Source: Candidatus Falkowbacteria bacterium CG1_02_37_21
GTDB lineage: Bacteria; Patescibacteriota; Patescibacteriia; Patescibacteriales; UBA12465
Direction: 5' to 3'
NCBI GenBank assembly: GCA_001871165.1
Contig: MNUT01000002.1
Location: forward strand, 1-52,102
Length of the DNA stretch: 52,102 nucleotides
The position numbers and the translations under genes are program-made. Below the pieces are notes generated by a model. It did no database searches. It saw only the letters and a program-made list of their open reading frames with translations, and had not been told where the DNA came from. This document shows positions 23,208 through 32,689 of the stretch, one piece after another (position 1 is the stretch's first letter; each line of letters starts with the position of its first letter).

Positions 23208-25217
23208 TTACATTAACAAGCCGACAATTAAAAGGGCGACGATATTCAGAACTTTAATCATAGGATTAATCGCCGGGCCGGCTGTGTCTTTATAAGGATC
23301 ACCAACAGTATCTCCGGTTACAGCCGCCTTATGAGCGTCTGAACCCTTACCGCCGTGATTACCGGCTTCAATGTGCTTCTTGGCATTGTCCCAAGCCCCA
23401 CCGCCGGAAGTCATAGAAATAGCGACAAAAATTCCTGTCACAATAGAACCAACCAATAATCCGCCGAGCGCTTCTAAACCGTGACCAGCGCCAAACAAAT
23501 TAAAACCGAAACCGACAATAATCGGAGCAACAACTGGAATTAAAGCCGGGATAATCATTTCTTTAATAGCCGCTTTAGTGACGATATCAACGGTACGACC
23601 ATAGTCCGGTTTTTCTGTGTTATTCATAATGCCCGGTTTTTCTTTAAACTGAGCACGCACATCTTCCACTACCGAACCGGCAGTACGTCCTACCGCTTTC
23701 ATAGCCATGGCTCCAAATAGATAAGGAAGTAAACCACCTAAGAAAAGACCGACTAAGACATAAGGATTATCAATTAAGAACTGAACCTGTCCGCCACCGT
23801 CTTTAATCTTAAAAGTAAAATCAGCGAAAAGTACTAAAGCCGCTAAAGCCGCCGAACCAATTGCGTAACCTTTAGTAACCGCTTTAGTAGTATTACCAAC
23901 CGCGTCTAAAGGATCAGTGACATTACGAACATCTTCTCCTAGTTCCGCCATCTCAGCGATACCACCGGCATTATCAGTAATCGGACCATAAGCATCAATA
24001 GTAACAATAATACCCGCCATAGATAACATGGCCATGGCTGCCACAGCAATACCATATAATCCGGCTAAAGAGAAAGCTCCTAAAATAGCTAAACAAATCA
24101 CAACCACCGGCCAAGCTGTAGATTTCATAGAAACCGCCAAACCAGCAATAACATTAGTACCGTGTCCGGTCGTTGAAGCTTCGGCAATTTCTTGGACCGG
24201 CTTATAAGCGGTAGAAGTGTAGTACTCAGTAATAATTACCAGGAGTCCGGTAACCGCTAAACCGATTAAGCTCGCCAAATAAATTTTCAAACTAATGTCG
24301 GCGCTAATCATATACTTCGTAATCGGATAAAAAGCGATAGCAGACAAAAGGCCGGCCGCAATTAAACCTTTATAAAGCGCGGCCATAATATTCTGACTTT
24401 TACCCAAACGAATAAAGAAGATACCAATTATAGAAGCGATGATAGAAGCCGCTCCCAGAACCAAAGGATATAAAACAATGTTTTCATTACCGACAAAAAC
24501 TAAACTACCAAGAACCATGGCGGCAATAGAAGTGACGGCATAAGTTTCAAATAAATCAGCCGCCATACCAGCACAGTCACCAACGTTATCGCCGACGTTA
24601 TCGGCAATCACCGCCGGGTTACGAGGATCATCTTCCGGAATATCAGCTTCAACCTTACCAACTAAATCCGCACCGACATCGGCCGCTTTGGTATAAATAC
24701 CACCACCTAAACGAGCAAAGATAGAAATAAGAGAACCACCAAAAGCAAAACCGATTAAAGCATGTAAGTCGTGAGTAATATAATAAAAAGAGGCAGTGCC
24801 CAGTAAAGCTAAACCGACTACCAATAAACCGGTCACACTTCCACCTTTAACCGCAACATTCAAAGCCTTACTTAAACCGCCTCGAGCCGCTTCCGTCGTT
24901 CTGACGTTAGCACGGACACTGACAAACATACCGATATAACCGGTTAAAGCCGAGAGAAGCGCGCCGCTTAAAAAGGCGAAGGCAGTTAACCAGCCGAGAG
25001 ATGGAATAAAAGCAATTATTAAAAACAAAACAACGGCCACAATAGCGACTGATTTATATTGTCTGTTTAAAAAAGCTTTCGCTCCCGCCTGAATCGCAGC
25101 AGCAATTTCCTTCATCTTGTCGTTCCCTTCCGGTAAACGCAAAATAGAAGTGATAACTATTACTCCATAAACTAGAGCTGCTAGCGCGCTAGCAAAAATA
25201 AATAAATTAGTATACAT
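23208..25217 (-). CDS. hppA: Membrane-bound H+-translocating pyrophosphatase, K+-independent type
   Basis: 669 aa, about 15-16 transmembrane helices. The pyrophosphate/Mg site is in [45 protein letters not shown]. The K/T pair in [18 protein letters not shown] marks the potassium-independent subfamily (Ala/Gly occupy these positions in K+-dependent pumps). The C-terminal [12 protein letters not shown] and [20 protein letters not shown] are complete. It couples PPi hydrolysis to proton export and can sustain an ion gradient in fermentative cells. It sits between nusA and tig with 21-nt and 9-nt gaps. Confidence 0.95.
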   Translation of the reverse strand: MYTNLFIFASALAALVYGVIVITSILRLPEGNDKMKEIAAAIQAGAKAFLNRQYKSVAIVAVVLFLIIAFIPSLGWLTAFAFLSGALLSALTGYIGMFVSVRANVRTTEAARGGLSKALNVAVKGGSVTGLLVVGLALLGTASFYYITHDLHALIGFAFGGSLISIFARLGGGIYTKAADVGADLVGKVEADIPEDDPRNPAVIADNVGDNVGDCAGMAADLFETYAVTSIAAMVLGSLVFVGNENIVLYPLVLGAASIIASIIGIFFIRLGKSQNIMAALYKGLIAAGLLSAIAFYPITKYMISADISLKIYLASLIGLAVTGLLVIITEYYTSTAYKPVQEIAEASTTGHGTNVIAGLAVSMKSTAWPVVVICLAILGAFSLAGLYGIAVAAMAMLSMAGIIVTIDAYGPITDNAGGIAEMAELGEDVRNVTDPLDAVGNTTKAVTKGYAIGSAALAALVLFADFTFKIKDGGGQVQFLIDNPYVLVGLFLGGLLPYLFGAMAMKAVGRTAGSVVEDVRAQFKEKPGIMNNTEKPDYGRTVDIVTKAAIKEMIIPALIPVVAPIIVGFGFNLFGAGHGLEALGGLLVGSIVTGIFVAISMTSGGGAWDNAKKHIEAGNHGGKGSDAHKAAVTGDTVGDPYKDTAGPAINPMIKVLNIVALLIVGLLM

Positions 25218-25238
25218 ATTTTTAATTTATTTTAATTA

Positions 25239-26639
25239 TTATTTTTTAGATTTTTTAGCTTTTTTTGACTTCTCTTCTTTTTCTGGAGCTTCTTCCGAGG
25301 CTTCTTCCAAAGCAACCCCTTCTTCTACTATTACATTTTCTGCTGGCTCTATATCAGCTGAGACCACGACTTCTTCGCCGTCAGTCGCTACCCCCTCAAC
25401 TTCTCCCGCCTCATCACTACCGATAACCTTTTTTTCTCCTTCCGGGGTCGCCTCAATAATATCTATTTTCCAGCCAGTTAAGCGGGCGGCCAGACGAACG
25501 TTCTGTCCCGCCTTACCAATCGCTAGAGATAATTTATCTGAACTAACTTTAACAATCGCCTTATGCTCTACATTATCTAATTCAATGTCCATAACTTTAG
25601 CCGGAGCTAAAGCATTAGCGATAAACTTTTCTTGATTTTCACTATATTCAATAATATCAATTTTTTCTCCGCCTAGTTCAGTAATAATAGTCTGAACACG
25701 GCTACCGCGCTGACCGACGCAAGAACCGACCGGATCAACATTCTCAGCATCAGACCAAATAGCAACCTTAGCCCGAGAGCCAGCTTCCCGCGCGACTGCT
25801 TTAATTTCCACTAAACCATTAGCGATTTCCGGAATTTCCAGATAAAAAATCTTACGGAGAATTTCTTCGCTACGACGAGATAAGATAATCTCCGGACCTT
25901 TATGTCCTTCTCTAACTTCTTTGATAAATACTTTAATACGATCATTCGGATTATAGCGTTCGCTATAAATTTGTTCTTCCGAAGGCAAAAGGCCAATAGC
26001 TTTGCCTAAATCTACAAAGACTAAACGTCCTTCCCGTCTCTGAACAATACCGGAAACAACTTCCTTTTCCTTACCCTTAAATTCACTGAAGATCATATCA
26101 CGCTCCATCTCTCTGATTTTCTGAATAATAACTTGCTTGGCAGTTTGAGCGGCCATACGTCCATAACTTTCCGGAATAGGTAAATCGGTAACAATTTCTT
26201 CGCCCACCTGGGCATCATGTTTTAAAATCATAGCCTCCTTTAATTGCAAATCAGTTTTAGGGTTGAACTTTTTCTTCTCTTCCGTATCATTACCCTCTGT
26301 TCCACTCTTCGTGGCTTCCGCTACCGCCATCGCCGCCGCCATCCGAGCATTAACCTCACCTCGATCTTCTCGAGATAATTCTTTTTTATCGGGATTATAA
26401 AGATTATGTAACATTTCCGCTTCTTCCTCTTCCGGTAGATTATCTACCACCGTTTTCATATCAAAAATCTGCGACAAACCAGTTTCTGGATCAAATTTGA
26501 CCATGATATTCTGGTTTCGTTCACCATAATCTTTACGATAGGCCGCCGCTAAGGCGAGTTCTACCGCCGCAATTACCGGCTCATAACTTAAGTTTTTTTC
26601 TTCGCATAACTGCTTGATAGCAGAGCTTATTTCTGACAT
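25239..26639 (-). CDS. nusA: Transcription elongation/termination factor NusA
   Basis: 466 aa. An N-terminal RNAP-binding domain carries an insertion rich in Glu/Lys near 90-135. An S1 domain follows (VVSGIVQRREGRLVFVDLGKAIGLLPSEEQ) and two KH domains with VDPVGSCVGQRGSRVQTI and LAIGKAGQNVRLAARLTGWKIDI. The acidic/Lys-rich tail (about 405-466) replaces the C-terminal repeats of proteobacterial NusA. It is the first gene of the nusA-hppA-tig-smpB-ssrA run and has a hairpin between its promoter and its start codon. Confidence 0.95.
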   Translation of the reverse strand: MSEISSAIKQLCEEKNLSYEPVIAAVELALAAAYRKDYGERNQNIMVKFDPETGLSQIFDMKTVVDNLPEEEEAEMLHNLYNPDKKELSREDRGEVNARMAAAMAVAEATKSGTEGNDTEEKKKFNPKTDLQLKEAMILKHDAQVGEEIVTDLPIPESYGRMAAQTAKQVIIQKIREMERDMIFSEFKGKEKEVVSGIVQRREGRLVFVDLGKAIGLLPSEEQIYSERYNPNDRIKVFIKEVREGHKGPEIILSRRSEEILRKIFYLEIPEIANGLVEIKAVAREAGSRAKVAIWSDAENVDPVGSCVGQRGSRVQTIITELGGEKIDIIEYSENQEKFIANALAPAKVMDIELDNVEHKAIVKVSSDKLSLAIGKAGQNVRLAARLTGWKIDIIEATPEGEKKVIGSDEAGEVEGVATDGEEVVVSADIEPAENVIVEEGVALEEASEEAPEKEEKSKKAKKSKK

Positions 26640-26669
26640 ATTTTTACTATTTTTAGCTATTTAAGACAA

Positions 26670-26735
26670 AAAGCTAATTGTGATTAACAACTAGCTTTCT
26701 ATATACTATGATAGCACTCCGGGTATTTCTGTCAA
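26670..26735 (-). promoter_or_regulatory. nusA promoter followed by an attenuator-like hairpin
   Basis: TTGACA (26730-26735), 16 nt, TATCAT (26708-26713) gives a start near 26701. Immediately after it AAAGCTAGTTGT (26698-26687) pairs with ACAATTAGCTTT (26681-26670), 12 bp with one G-U pair, then TTGTC. A terminator placed in the leader of nusA could provide feedback, since NusA stimulates intrinsic termination. Confidence 0.5.
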
Positions 26736-26769
26736 ATTGACTGACAGCCAGACCATAGAGATAAAAGAT

Positions 26770-27207
26770 TTAATAACTAGGATAAAATTGATAACCAGGC
26801 ATTCCGTTAACTGTTTGACTCATCACAATAACGGAATAACGTGTCAGAATCCAGGCCACTAACACGATTACCAAACCAATAATAGCATTACGTAACATAG
26901 ACATAGCTTCTTTAGTTTTTTCTTCATTTCCTCTAGAAGTCATATACTGGAAACCGGCTACTACTGCGATAATTAAAAATATAATACCCAAGAAGCCCAA
27001 AGCGACATTAATAACTCTCGCCATAGTAAAACGAATGTCATCGGGGGTATCACTACTGCCAAAAGCAATCTGGCCTATTTCAGCCCAACCGGCTTGAGAA
27101 TCAACTAAATCTGGATTAGCCTGAGCTGGCAGAGAAAAACTTATCGTCGCGAGAGAAAAAATAGCCAATAAAACAAAGGAGAAGAGACGCTTTTTAGTAA
27201 TGCTCAT
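26770..27207 (-). CDS. VirB2/TrbC-like pilin-family membrane protein
   Basis: About 145 aa from MSITKKRLF; an upstream in-frame ATG (27270) lies before the promoter and is rejected. It has a signal peptide (KKRLFSFVLLAIFSLATISFSLPAQA), a short exported region, and two hydrophobic helices (INVALGFLGIIFLIIAVVAGFQYM; AIIGLVIVLVAWILTRYSVIVM) joined by a charged loop TSRGNEEKTKEAMSML. This two-helix pattern is that of TrbC/VirB2 conjugative pilins, found widely in CPR genomes, often without other type IV secretion genes nearby, as here. Its role, perhaps a surface filament, is inferred. Confidence 0.7.
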   Translation of the reverse strand: MSITKKRLFSFVLLAIFSLATISFSLPAQANPDLVDSQAGWAEIGQIAFGSSDTPDDIRFTMARVINVALGFLGIIFLIIAVVAGFQYMTSRGNEEKTKEAMSMLRNAIIGLVIVLVAWILTRYSVIVMSQTVNGMPGYQFYPSY

Positions 27208-27213
27208 ATTAAT

Positions 27214-27242
27214 ATTGTATGATATAATAATCTTAGCTTCAA
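27214..27242 (-). promoter_or_regulatory. Pilin gene promoter, leaderless arrangement
   Basis: TTGAAG (27237-27242), 17 nt, TACAAT (27214-27219), then 6 nt to the ATG at 27207. Confidence 0.5.
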
Positions 27243-27273
27243 TTATATAAAAATCCCCATAAAAACACAAGAA

Positions 27274-28746
27274 ATGAGTCTAGCAAAAAAGGTGGCGCGT
27301 AATATAATTGTTCAAGTAGGCGGTAAAATTATCTCCGTCATTTTGGGTTTATGGTCTTTAGTACTTATAACCCGTCTGCTCGGTCCAGATGGATTTGGTG
27401 AATACACTACTATAATGACCTACCTTTCTTTTTTTGCAGTCATCGCTGACCTGGGTCTAACTTTAGTGACAGTACAAATGGTTTCCGGTCGCGATAATGA
27501 TGAAAATAAAATCCTTAATAATTTATTCGGACTACGTTTAGTTTCTATTATTTTACTTCTAGCCTGGGCGCCAATAATAATAATTTGGCTCCCTTATAGT
27601 CAGGCCATAAAAATTGGAGTGGCTATTTCTCTCGCGGCTTTTTTCTTCCCCGCTTTGAATCAAATCATTGTTGGTTTTTTTCAAAAAAGGTTAAGCATGG
27701 ATCGCGATGCTATTGCTGAAGTTATTAGCCGGATAGTATTAGTCATCGGCATCGTGTGGGCTAACAATAAAAACGCCGGTTTAAACGGCGTCTTAATTGC
27801 CACAGTCTTGTCAGCGGCGGCAAATTTTATCGCCCATTATCTTTTTGCCTGTCAATTTACTATTATCAAACCGGAATTTGACTGGAGTATTTGGAGAAAA
27901 ATAATCACTCGCTCCTGGCCTCTCACTATCACTATTATCTTAAATTTAATTTATCTACGCGCTGATACTTTAATTCTCTCTTTACTGCGGAGCTCAGCTG
28001 AAGTTGGTCTTTATGGTGCTACTTATAAAATAGTGGATGTTCTCACCACTTTTCCCTTTATGTTCGCCGGCTTAATCCTGCCGATTTTAACGGCCGCTTG
28101 GTTAGAAAAAAAACCGGACTACTTTAATCATGTCCTACAAAAATCTCTTGATTTTATGATCATGATAGCTATCCCTCTGGCTGTTGGCACTCAATTTCTG
28201 GGCCAACCGGTAATGCTATTTATCGCCGGACGCGATTTTGCTCCCGCCGGACAAATTTTACAGGTTTTAATTTTTTCTGTTGTGGCAATTTTTTTCGGAA
28301 CTATGTTTTCTCATGCCGTTATTGCTTTAGACCAACAAAAGAAAATGATTATCCCTTATATCTTTACAGGCTTAAGCGCCCTCGCCGCTTATTTAATTTT
28401 TATTCCTCAATTTTCTTATTTCGGCGCGGCCGGAGTAACTATTTACAGCGAAATTGCCATAGCAATTTTTTCTACGCTATGCGTATTTAAATATAGTAAG
28501 TTTCGACCAAACTTTAAAATGTTCTTCCGTTCTATCGCCGCTAGCTTAATTATGGGGATTTTCCTGTACTTTTCTGCCAATACCTGGCAAACTACTTATC
28601 TATACTTAATTTTGCTTATCATTATATCTTCATTAATATACTTTATCGCCCTATACTTTCTGGGCGGAATCAAGAAATCTGACTTATCAATAATATTTAA
28701 ATCAAAAACTGGTGGTGGTCAGGCCTACGGTGGTACTAACTTATAA
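27274..28746 (+). CDS. Flippase of the polysaccharide/MOP superfamily (Wzx-like)
   Basis: 490 aa with about 12-14 transmembrane helices. The N-terminus LAKKVARNIIVQVGGKIISVILGLWSLVLITRLLGPDGFGEYTTIMTYLSFFAVIADLGL is characteristic of oligosaccharide flippases. It likely moves lipid-linked sugars across the membrane for a surface polysaccharide or glycoprotein. No glycosyltransferases are adjacent. It is divergent from the pilin gene, and the pseudouridine synthase gene starts 2 nt after its stop. Confidence 0.9.
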   Translation: MSLAKKVARNIIVQVGGKIISVILGLWSLVLITRLLGPDGFGEYTTIMTYLSFFAVIADLGLTLVTVQMVSGRDNDENKILNNLFGLRLVSIILLLAWAPIIIIWLPYSQAIKIGVAISLAAFFFPALNQIIVGFFQKRLSMDRDAIAEVISRIVLVIGIVWANNKNAGLNGVLIATVLSAAANFIAHYLFACQFTIIKPEFDWSIWRKIITRSWPLTITIILNLIYLRADTLILSLLRSSAEVGLYGATYKIVDVLTTFPFMFAGLILPILTAAWLEKKPDYFNHVLQKSLDFMIMIAIPLAVGTQFLGQPVMLFIAGRDFAPAGQILQVLIFSVVAIFFGTMFSHAVIALDQQKKMIIPYIFTGLSALAAYLIFIPQFSYFGAAGVTIYSEIAIAIFSTLCVFKYSKFRPNFKMFFRSIAASLIMGIFLYFSANTWQTTYLYLILLIIISSLIYFIALYFLGGIKKSDLSIIFKSKTGGGQAYGGTNL

Positions 28747-28748
28747 CT

Positions 28749-29543
28749 ATGTTAAAAAAAATTAAAAAAAACACTAGTCCCTTAAACGTTGAGCCAATAA
28801 TAATCAGCGAGACAGACGATTATTTGGTTATTAATAAACCAGCCGGTTTAGCCGTCCATGGCGGCGGTAATTTAAAAGAAGCGACTCTGGCCGACTGGTT
28901 AGTTTTCTCTTACCCAAAAATTAAAACTGTCGGAGACGACCAAACTCGTCCCGGTTTAGTGCATCGTTTAGATAAGGATGTCAGCGGACTAATGGTTGTC
29001 GCTAAAACGACGGCCAGCTTTGATGCTCTTAAAAGTCAATTTAAAGATCGTGAAGTTAATAAAGAATATACCGCCCTGGTACACGGTCAAATAGTTAAAG
29101 ACGAGGATATTATTGACTTTCCCATTGTCCGTTCACAAGCCGGTTATAAAATGGCGGCCGTACCGGCTGGAGCAGAAGATTTATTAACTAAATCAAAGCC
29201 ACAAGGACGTGACCAAGGGAATATATCTAGCTGGTTTAAGTCACGCACCGCTTTAACTGAGTTTGATGTCATTCAACGTTTCGTAAATTACACGCTCCTA
29301 CACATCAAAATAAAAACCGGACGAACTCATCAAATCCGTGTTCATTTTTTTGCATATGGACATCCCCTAGTCGGTGATGATTTATACCAAAATAAAAAAT
29401 CCAAAATTAAAAATAAGAAATTACAACTGGGACGAGTCTTCTTGGTAGCAGACCATTTAAATTTTCGAGATTTACAAGGAAAAATTCAAAAATTTAAAAT
29501 AGACTTGCCGGCTGAGTTACAGAGCTTCCTCCCTCGTCACTAA
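28749..29543 (+). CDS. RluA-family pseudouridine synthase
   Basis: 264 aa. The catalytic motif GLVHRLDKDVSGLMVVAKT (Asp in HRLD, about residue 74) and the later TGRTHQIRVHFFAYGHPLVGDDLY are diagnostic. The usual N-terminal S4 domain is missing: the protein begins directly with the catalytic fold (IISETDDYLVINKPAGLAVHGG). The target uridine in rRNA or tRNA cannot be told. A short insertion near residues 135-165 (PAGAEDLLTKSKPQGRDQGNISSWFKS) is unusual. It is co-transcribed with the flippase. Confidence 0.9.
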   Translation: MLKKIKKNTSPLNVEPIIISETDDYLVINKPAGLAVHGGGNLKEATLADWLVFSYPKIKTVGDDQTRPGLVHRLDKDVSGLMVVAKTTASFDALKSQFKDREVNKEYTALVHGQIVKDEDIIDFPIVRSQAGYKMAAVPAGAEDLLTKSKPQGRDQGNISSWFKSRTALTEFDVIQRFVNYTLLHIKIKTGRTHQIRVHFFAYGHPLVGDDLYQNKKSKIKNKKLQLGRVFLVADHLNFRDLQGKIQKFKIDLPAELQSFLPRH

Positions 29544-29567
29544 AAAATGAAAAGTTGAGAAACCCCT

Positions 29568-29640
29568 TTGACACTACTTAAGATTTTTACTATAATAAAG
29601 AAATATTTAATAATCATGGTGCCATAGCACCACTTAAAAA
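29568..29640 (+). promoter_or_regulatory. Consensus promoter and leader hairpin of the DsbA-like gene
   Basis: TTGACA (29568-29573), 17 nt, TATAAT (29591-29596): a perfect consensus. The ~55-nt leader contains a 6-bp hairpin TGGTGC/GCACCA (about 29619-29634). Confidence 0.75.
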
Positions 29641-29655
29641 ATAATTTTAAAAACT

Positions 29656-30660
29656 ATGAAAAAAATCGTACATTCCGTTTTCGGCCGCGACAATTTCGTG
29701 CGCATTACTTTGCCGATTTTATTGGTCGTCGTGTTAGCGATTATTGGCTGGTCTTCTTTTCGTCCAGCTAATACAAATTTGAGTGAAGATCAAGCTAAAA
29801 CTAAAGCCGAGACTTTCATAAACAATAATTTAATGCAAGCCGGCAGTAAAGCAACCATTAAAGATATTACAGAAGCTTACGGTTTATACAAATTGAACAT
29901 AGATATTACCACCAGCGTTGTGGAGTCTTATATGTCTAAAGACGGGAAATTATTCTTTCCTCAAGCTTTAGATATTGATCAGTTGAGCGGTGAACAAGGT
30001 AGCGCCGCTGGCAGTGCTACTGCCCCGGCCGCTACAGTTAGCACTAAGAACGACAAACCAGTCGTTGAACTTTTTGTGATGTCTTATTGCCCATATGGAA
30101 CCCAGATTGAAAAAGGTATTTTACCGGTTATTAAGGCTTTAGGCGATAAAATAGATTTTCAACTTAAATTCGTTAACTATGCTATGCATGGTGAAAAAGA
30201 ATTACAAGAAAATCTTGCCCAGTACTGTATTCAGAAAGAACAAAATTCTAAATTCCAAGATTACTTAAATTGTTTCTTGGCCTCAGAAGATTCTGCTTCT
30301 TGTCTCAGTTCTACTGGTGTTAACAAGAGTAAACTGGACTCTTGCGTTTCAATCACTGATAAACAATACAAAATCACCGAAAACTTTAAAAATAATGTAG
30401 AGTTCCAGGGTACTTACCCGAGCTTTAACGTAGAAAAAGCCGATAACGTTAAATATAGTGTAGCTGGTTCTCCCACCTTAATCATTAATGGTGAAGAAAT
30501 TTCCAGTAATCGTGATGCTGCTTCCCTATTAACAACAATCTGCAGTGGCTTTAATAATAGCCCAGCAGAATGTAGTACAACTTTATCATCCGCTTCTCCT
30601 GCCCCTGGTTTTGGGACAGGAACTACGGCTTCCGGAACTGGAACCGCTGAGTGTCAATAA
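29656..30660 (+). CDS. Membrane-anchored DsbA/thioredoxin-like oxidoreductase
   Basis: 334 aa. A single N-terminal helix (ITLPILLVVVLAIIGWSSF) anchors it outside. A small N-terminal domain (about 40-110, similar to an SPEPS-like or YpeB-type module) and a Ser/Ala/Thr-rich linker follow, then the thioredoxin fold with C145-P-Y-G (ELFVMSYCPYGTQIEKGILPVIK), several further Cys pairs and a cis-Pro segment VAGSPTLIINGEE. CPYG without the second active-site Cys is a variant of DsbA's CPxC, so it may use a mono-thiol or a downstream Cys. The C-terminal tail is low-complexity Ser/Thr/Gly. It likely acts on extracytoplasmic disulfides. Confidence 0.82.
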   Translation: MKKIVHSVFGRDNFVRITLPILLVVVLAIIGWSSFRPANTNLSEDQAKTKAETFINNNLMQAGSKATIKDITEAYGLYKLNIDITTSVVESYMSKDGKLFFPQALDIDQLSGEQGSAAGSATAPAATVSTKNDKPVVELFVMSYCPYGTQIEKGILPVIKALGDKIDFQLKFVNYAMHGEKELQENLAQYCIQKEQNSKFQDYLNCFLASEDSASCLSSTGVNKSKLDSCVSITDKQYKITENFKNNVEFQGTYPSFNVEKADNVKYSVAGSPTLIINGEEISSNRDAASLLTTICSGFNNSPAECSTTLSSASPAPGFGTGTTASGTGTAECQ

Positions 30661-30676
30661 AAATAAAGTAAAGCTA

Positions 30677-30707
30677 AAAGACGGACCGATTGGTCCGTCT
30701 TTTTTTA
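30677..30707 (+). terminator. Terminator after the DsbA-like gene
   Basis: AGACGGACC pairs with GGTCCGTCT, followed by seven T. Confidence 0.92.
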
Positions 30708-30739
30708 TTCCGAGAAACTAAATTCGTATAGCAATATTT

Positions 30740-31975
30740 TTACTTAGCAGCCACTCGTCCGCGATATTTTTCCGCTTTTAAAATACGCTGAACTGCAATA
30801 CTGTAAGCGGCCTGACGTAAAGTTATAGAACCTGACCGCTCCTTATACTTATCATAGACTCGCCCCCAATTAACAATCATCTTTTTATGTAAAAGATTTT
30901 TTAGATAATCTTCAGCTAAAATTTGTCCGGTTCTATTCTGAGCCCATTCAAAATAACTAACGATAACTCCACCGGAGTTCGCCAAGATATCAGGAACGAC
31001 CACTATTTTTTTATTGAATAAAATCTTATCAGCTTCATAAACAATAGGACCATTAGCCAATTCTACAATCACTTTAGCTTTAATATTGTCAGCATTCTCA
31101 ACTGTAATCTGGTTTTCCAGGGCCGCTAAAACTAGAATATCAGTCTCTAATTCTAGTAATTCAGCGTTAGTAATGGCCCGACCGGCGGAGTATTCATTAA
31201 CAGCCTTACCACTATTTTTAAAGGTAACCAAAGCAGCCACATCCAGGCCAGCTTCATTATAAATTCCGCCACGACTATCAGAAACAGCAATAACTTTATA
31301 ACCGTCAGCGGCTAATTTTTCTGTCATAAACAAACCGGCATTCCCGAAACCTTGCACAACAATCTTAACCTCTTTTTTATCCTGCAAAATTTCTTTAATA
31401 GCTTCCTTAGTGACTAAATATCCACCAGCCGCCGTGGCATCACTGCGTAAAGCAATTCCTCCTAACTCTAAAGGCTTGCCAGTAATCATGCCGGGCTCAT
31501 GATGTCCTACCTTCTTCTCAAACTCATCCAGTATCCAAGACATAATCCGACCATTAGTATAAACGTCGGGAGCTGGTACATCTTTATCTTGACCAAGTTC
31601 TTGATAAAAAGCATCAGCATAGGCACGACTTACCGCTTCTAGTTCTTTATCATCAGCCTCTTTAGGATTAAATTTAACGCCACCCTTAGCGCCACCATAG
31701 GGAATATCAGCTAGAGAATTTTTCAACACCATCCAGAAGGCTAAAGACTGTACCTCGTCTTCACTCACATCGGGATGAAAACGAATACCACCCTTACCCG
31801 GCCCGAGGGCACGATTATATAGAATTCTCCAAGCGGGATATTTTTTATCGCCAATAGCTAATTCAGAATAATTAACTTTTACCGGCTCTCGCAGGAGAGC
31901 TATTTCCTCCTCTTTAATATTATCTAATTTAGCCACATCCTCTAAACGCTTAAGATTGTCTGCGAAGATATTCAT
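30740..31975 (-). CDS. gdhA: Glu/Leu/Phe/Val dehydrogenase (glutamate dehydrogenase)
   Basis: About 411 aa from MNIFADNLKRL (an upstream in-frame ATG at 31996 adds 7 unlikely residues). The substrate region GGIRFHPDVSEDEVQSLAFWMVLKNSLADIPYGGAKGGVKFNP contains the catalytic Lys, followed by DVPAPDVYTN and the Rossmann segment VVQGFGNAGLFMTEKL. It is complete. It interconverts glutamate and 2-oxoglutarate and may feed amino-acid fermentation. It is monocistronic on the minus strand, converging with the DsbA-like gene. Confidence 0.92.
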   Translation of the reverse strand: MNIFADNLKRLEDVAKLDNIKEEEIALLREPVKVNYSELAIGDKKYPAWRILYNRALGPGKGGIRFHPDVSEDEVQSLAFWMVLKNSLADIPYGGAKGGVKFNPKEADDKELEAVSRAYADAFYQELGQDKDVPAPDVYTNGRIMSWILDEFEKKVGHHEPGMITGKPLELGGIALRSDATAAGGYLVTKEAIKEILQDKKEVKIVVQGFGNAGLFMTEKLAADGYKVIAVSDSRGGIYNEAGLDVAALVTFKNSGKAVNEYSAGRAITNAELLELETDILVLAALENQITVENADNIKAKVIVELANGPIVYEADKILFNKKIVVVPDILANSGGVIVSYFEWAQNRTGQILAEDYLKNLLHKKMIVNWGRVYDKYKERSGSITLRQAAYSIAVQRILKAEKYRGRVAAK

Positions 31976-32032
31976 ATATATTAATATAATAAGCAAAAAA
32001 CTAACACCTTTAGCATTGGTTTAAATTGCTTT

Positions 32033-32368
32033 TTATTTATTGAGATAAGACATTATTTCTCTCTGTAAGGTTGCTTTATCACGTAAACCAATAAATTCTC
32101 CGATTACCTGACCATCCTTAAATAATTTCATATTTGGGATGCTCATAATCTGATACTCTACAGCTAAATCACGATTAGCTCCGTCTTCCGTATTTAATTT
32201 AGTGATTTTAACTTGACTGGCCATCTCTTCCGCCAGCTCATCAAGCACCGGAGCCATTATACGGCAAGGACCACACCAAGGAGCCCAAAAATCTACCAAC
32301 ACCGGTTCTTTGCTTTGTAAGACTTCAGCCGCGAAATTGTCTTTGTTGACATCTAAAGCTTTAGACAT
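32033..32368 (-). CDS. trxA: Thioredoxin
   Basis: 111 aa. The active site W31-C-G-P-C35 lies in LVDFWAPWCGPCRIMAPVLDELA, and the cis-Pro segment is YQIMSIPNMKLFKDG. It is the general cytosolic disulfide reductase. It lies 26 nt after the CsoR-type repressor gene, so it is very probably under that repressor's control, and it may serve a thiol or persulfide stress response. Confidence 0.95.
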   Translation of the reverse strand: MSKALDVNKDNFAAEVLQSKEPVLVDFWAPWCGPCRIMAPVLDELAEEMASQVKITKLNTEDGANRDLAVEYQIMSIPNMKLFKDGQVIGEFIGLRDKATLQREIMSYLNK

Positions 32369-32394
32369 AAATTTTTTATTAATTATTAAACTGC

Positions 32395-32640
32395 TTATTT
32401 AACTTTTATAATTTCTTTAAATATTTTTTCCATTTTATTCTTATCCTTCCCGTCAGTATTCATCAAACAATTATCCAGTTCCGCTCCTACCAATTTCTCC
32501 ATTAAAGAAGACAGGGCGGATCGCGCCGCTTTTAACTGGGTTAACAGGGCAAAACAGTCTCGCTGCTCACTCGTCAACATTTTTTTAGCTCCCGTTAATT
32601 GACCAATAACATTATTGATACGTTGTTCTAAAGTTTTCAT
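32395..32640 (-). CDS. CsoR/FrmR-family (DUF156) repressor lacking the copper histidine
   Basis: 81 aa from MKTLEQRINNVIGQLTGAKKML; an in-frame upstream start (32676) lies across the promoter and is rejected. Compared with CsoR (C-H-C ligands), the two cysteines are kept 29 residues apart (C29, C58), but the histidine position is E54. That loss argues against Cu(I) sensing; persulfide (CstR-like) or other thiol sensing is an inference supported by the downstream trxA. A perfect GC-rich palindrome lies in its own promoter, indicating autoregulation. The mRNA appears leaderless. Confidence 0.85.
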   Translation of the reverse strand: MKTLEQRINNVIGQLTGAKKMLTSEQRDCFALLTQLKAARSALSSLMEKLVGAELDNCLMNTDGKDKNKMEKIFKEIIKVK

Positions 32641-32646
32641 ATTTCT

Positions 32647-32676
32647 ATTATACAGTACACCCCTATGGGGTGTCAA
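32647..32676 (-). promoter_or_regulatory. csoR-trxA promoter with overlapping palindromic operator
   Basis: TTGACA (32671-32676), 18-nt spacer, TATAAT (32647-32652), then 6 nt to the ATG. The spacer holds the palindrome ACACCCC-TAT-GGGGTGT (32657-32673), a G/C-tract operator as known for CsoR-family repressors, placed to block polymerase. Confidence 0.8.
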
Positions 32677-32689
32677 GGGCTAACAAATT

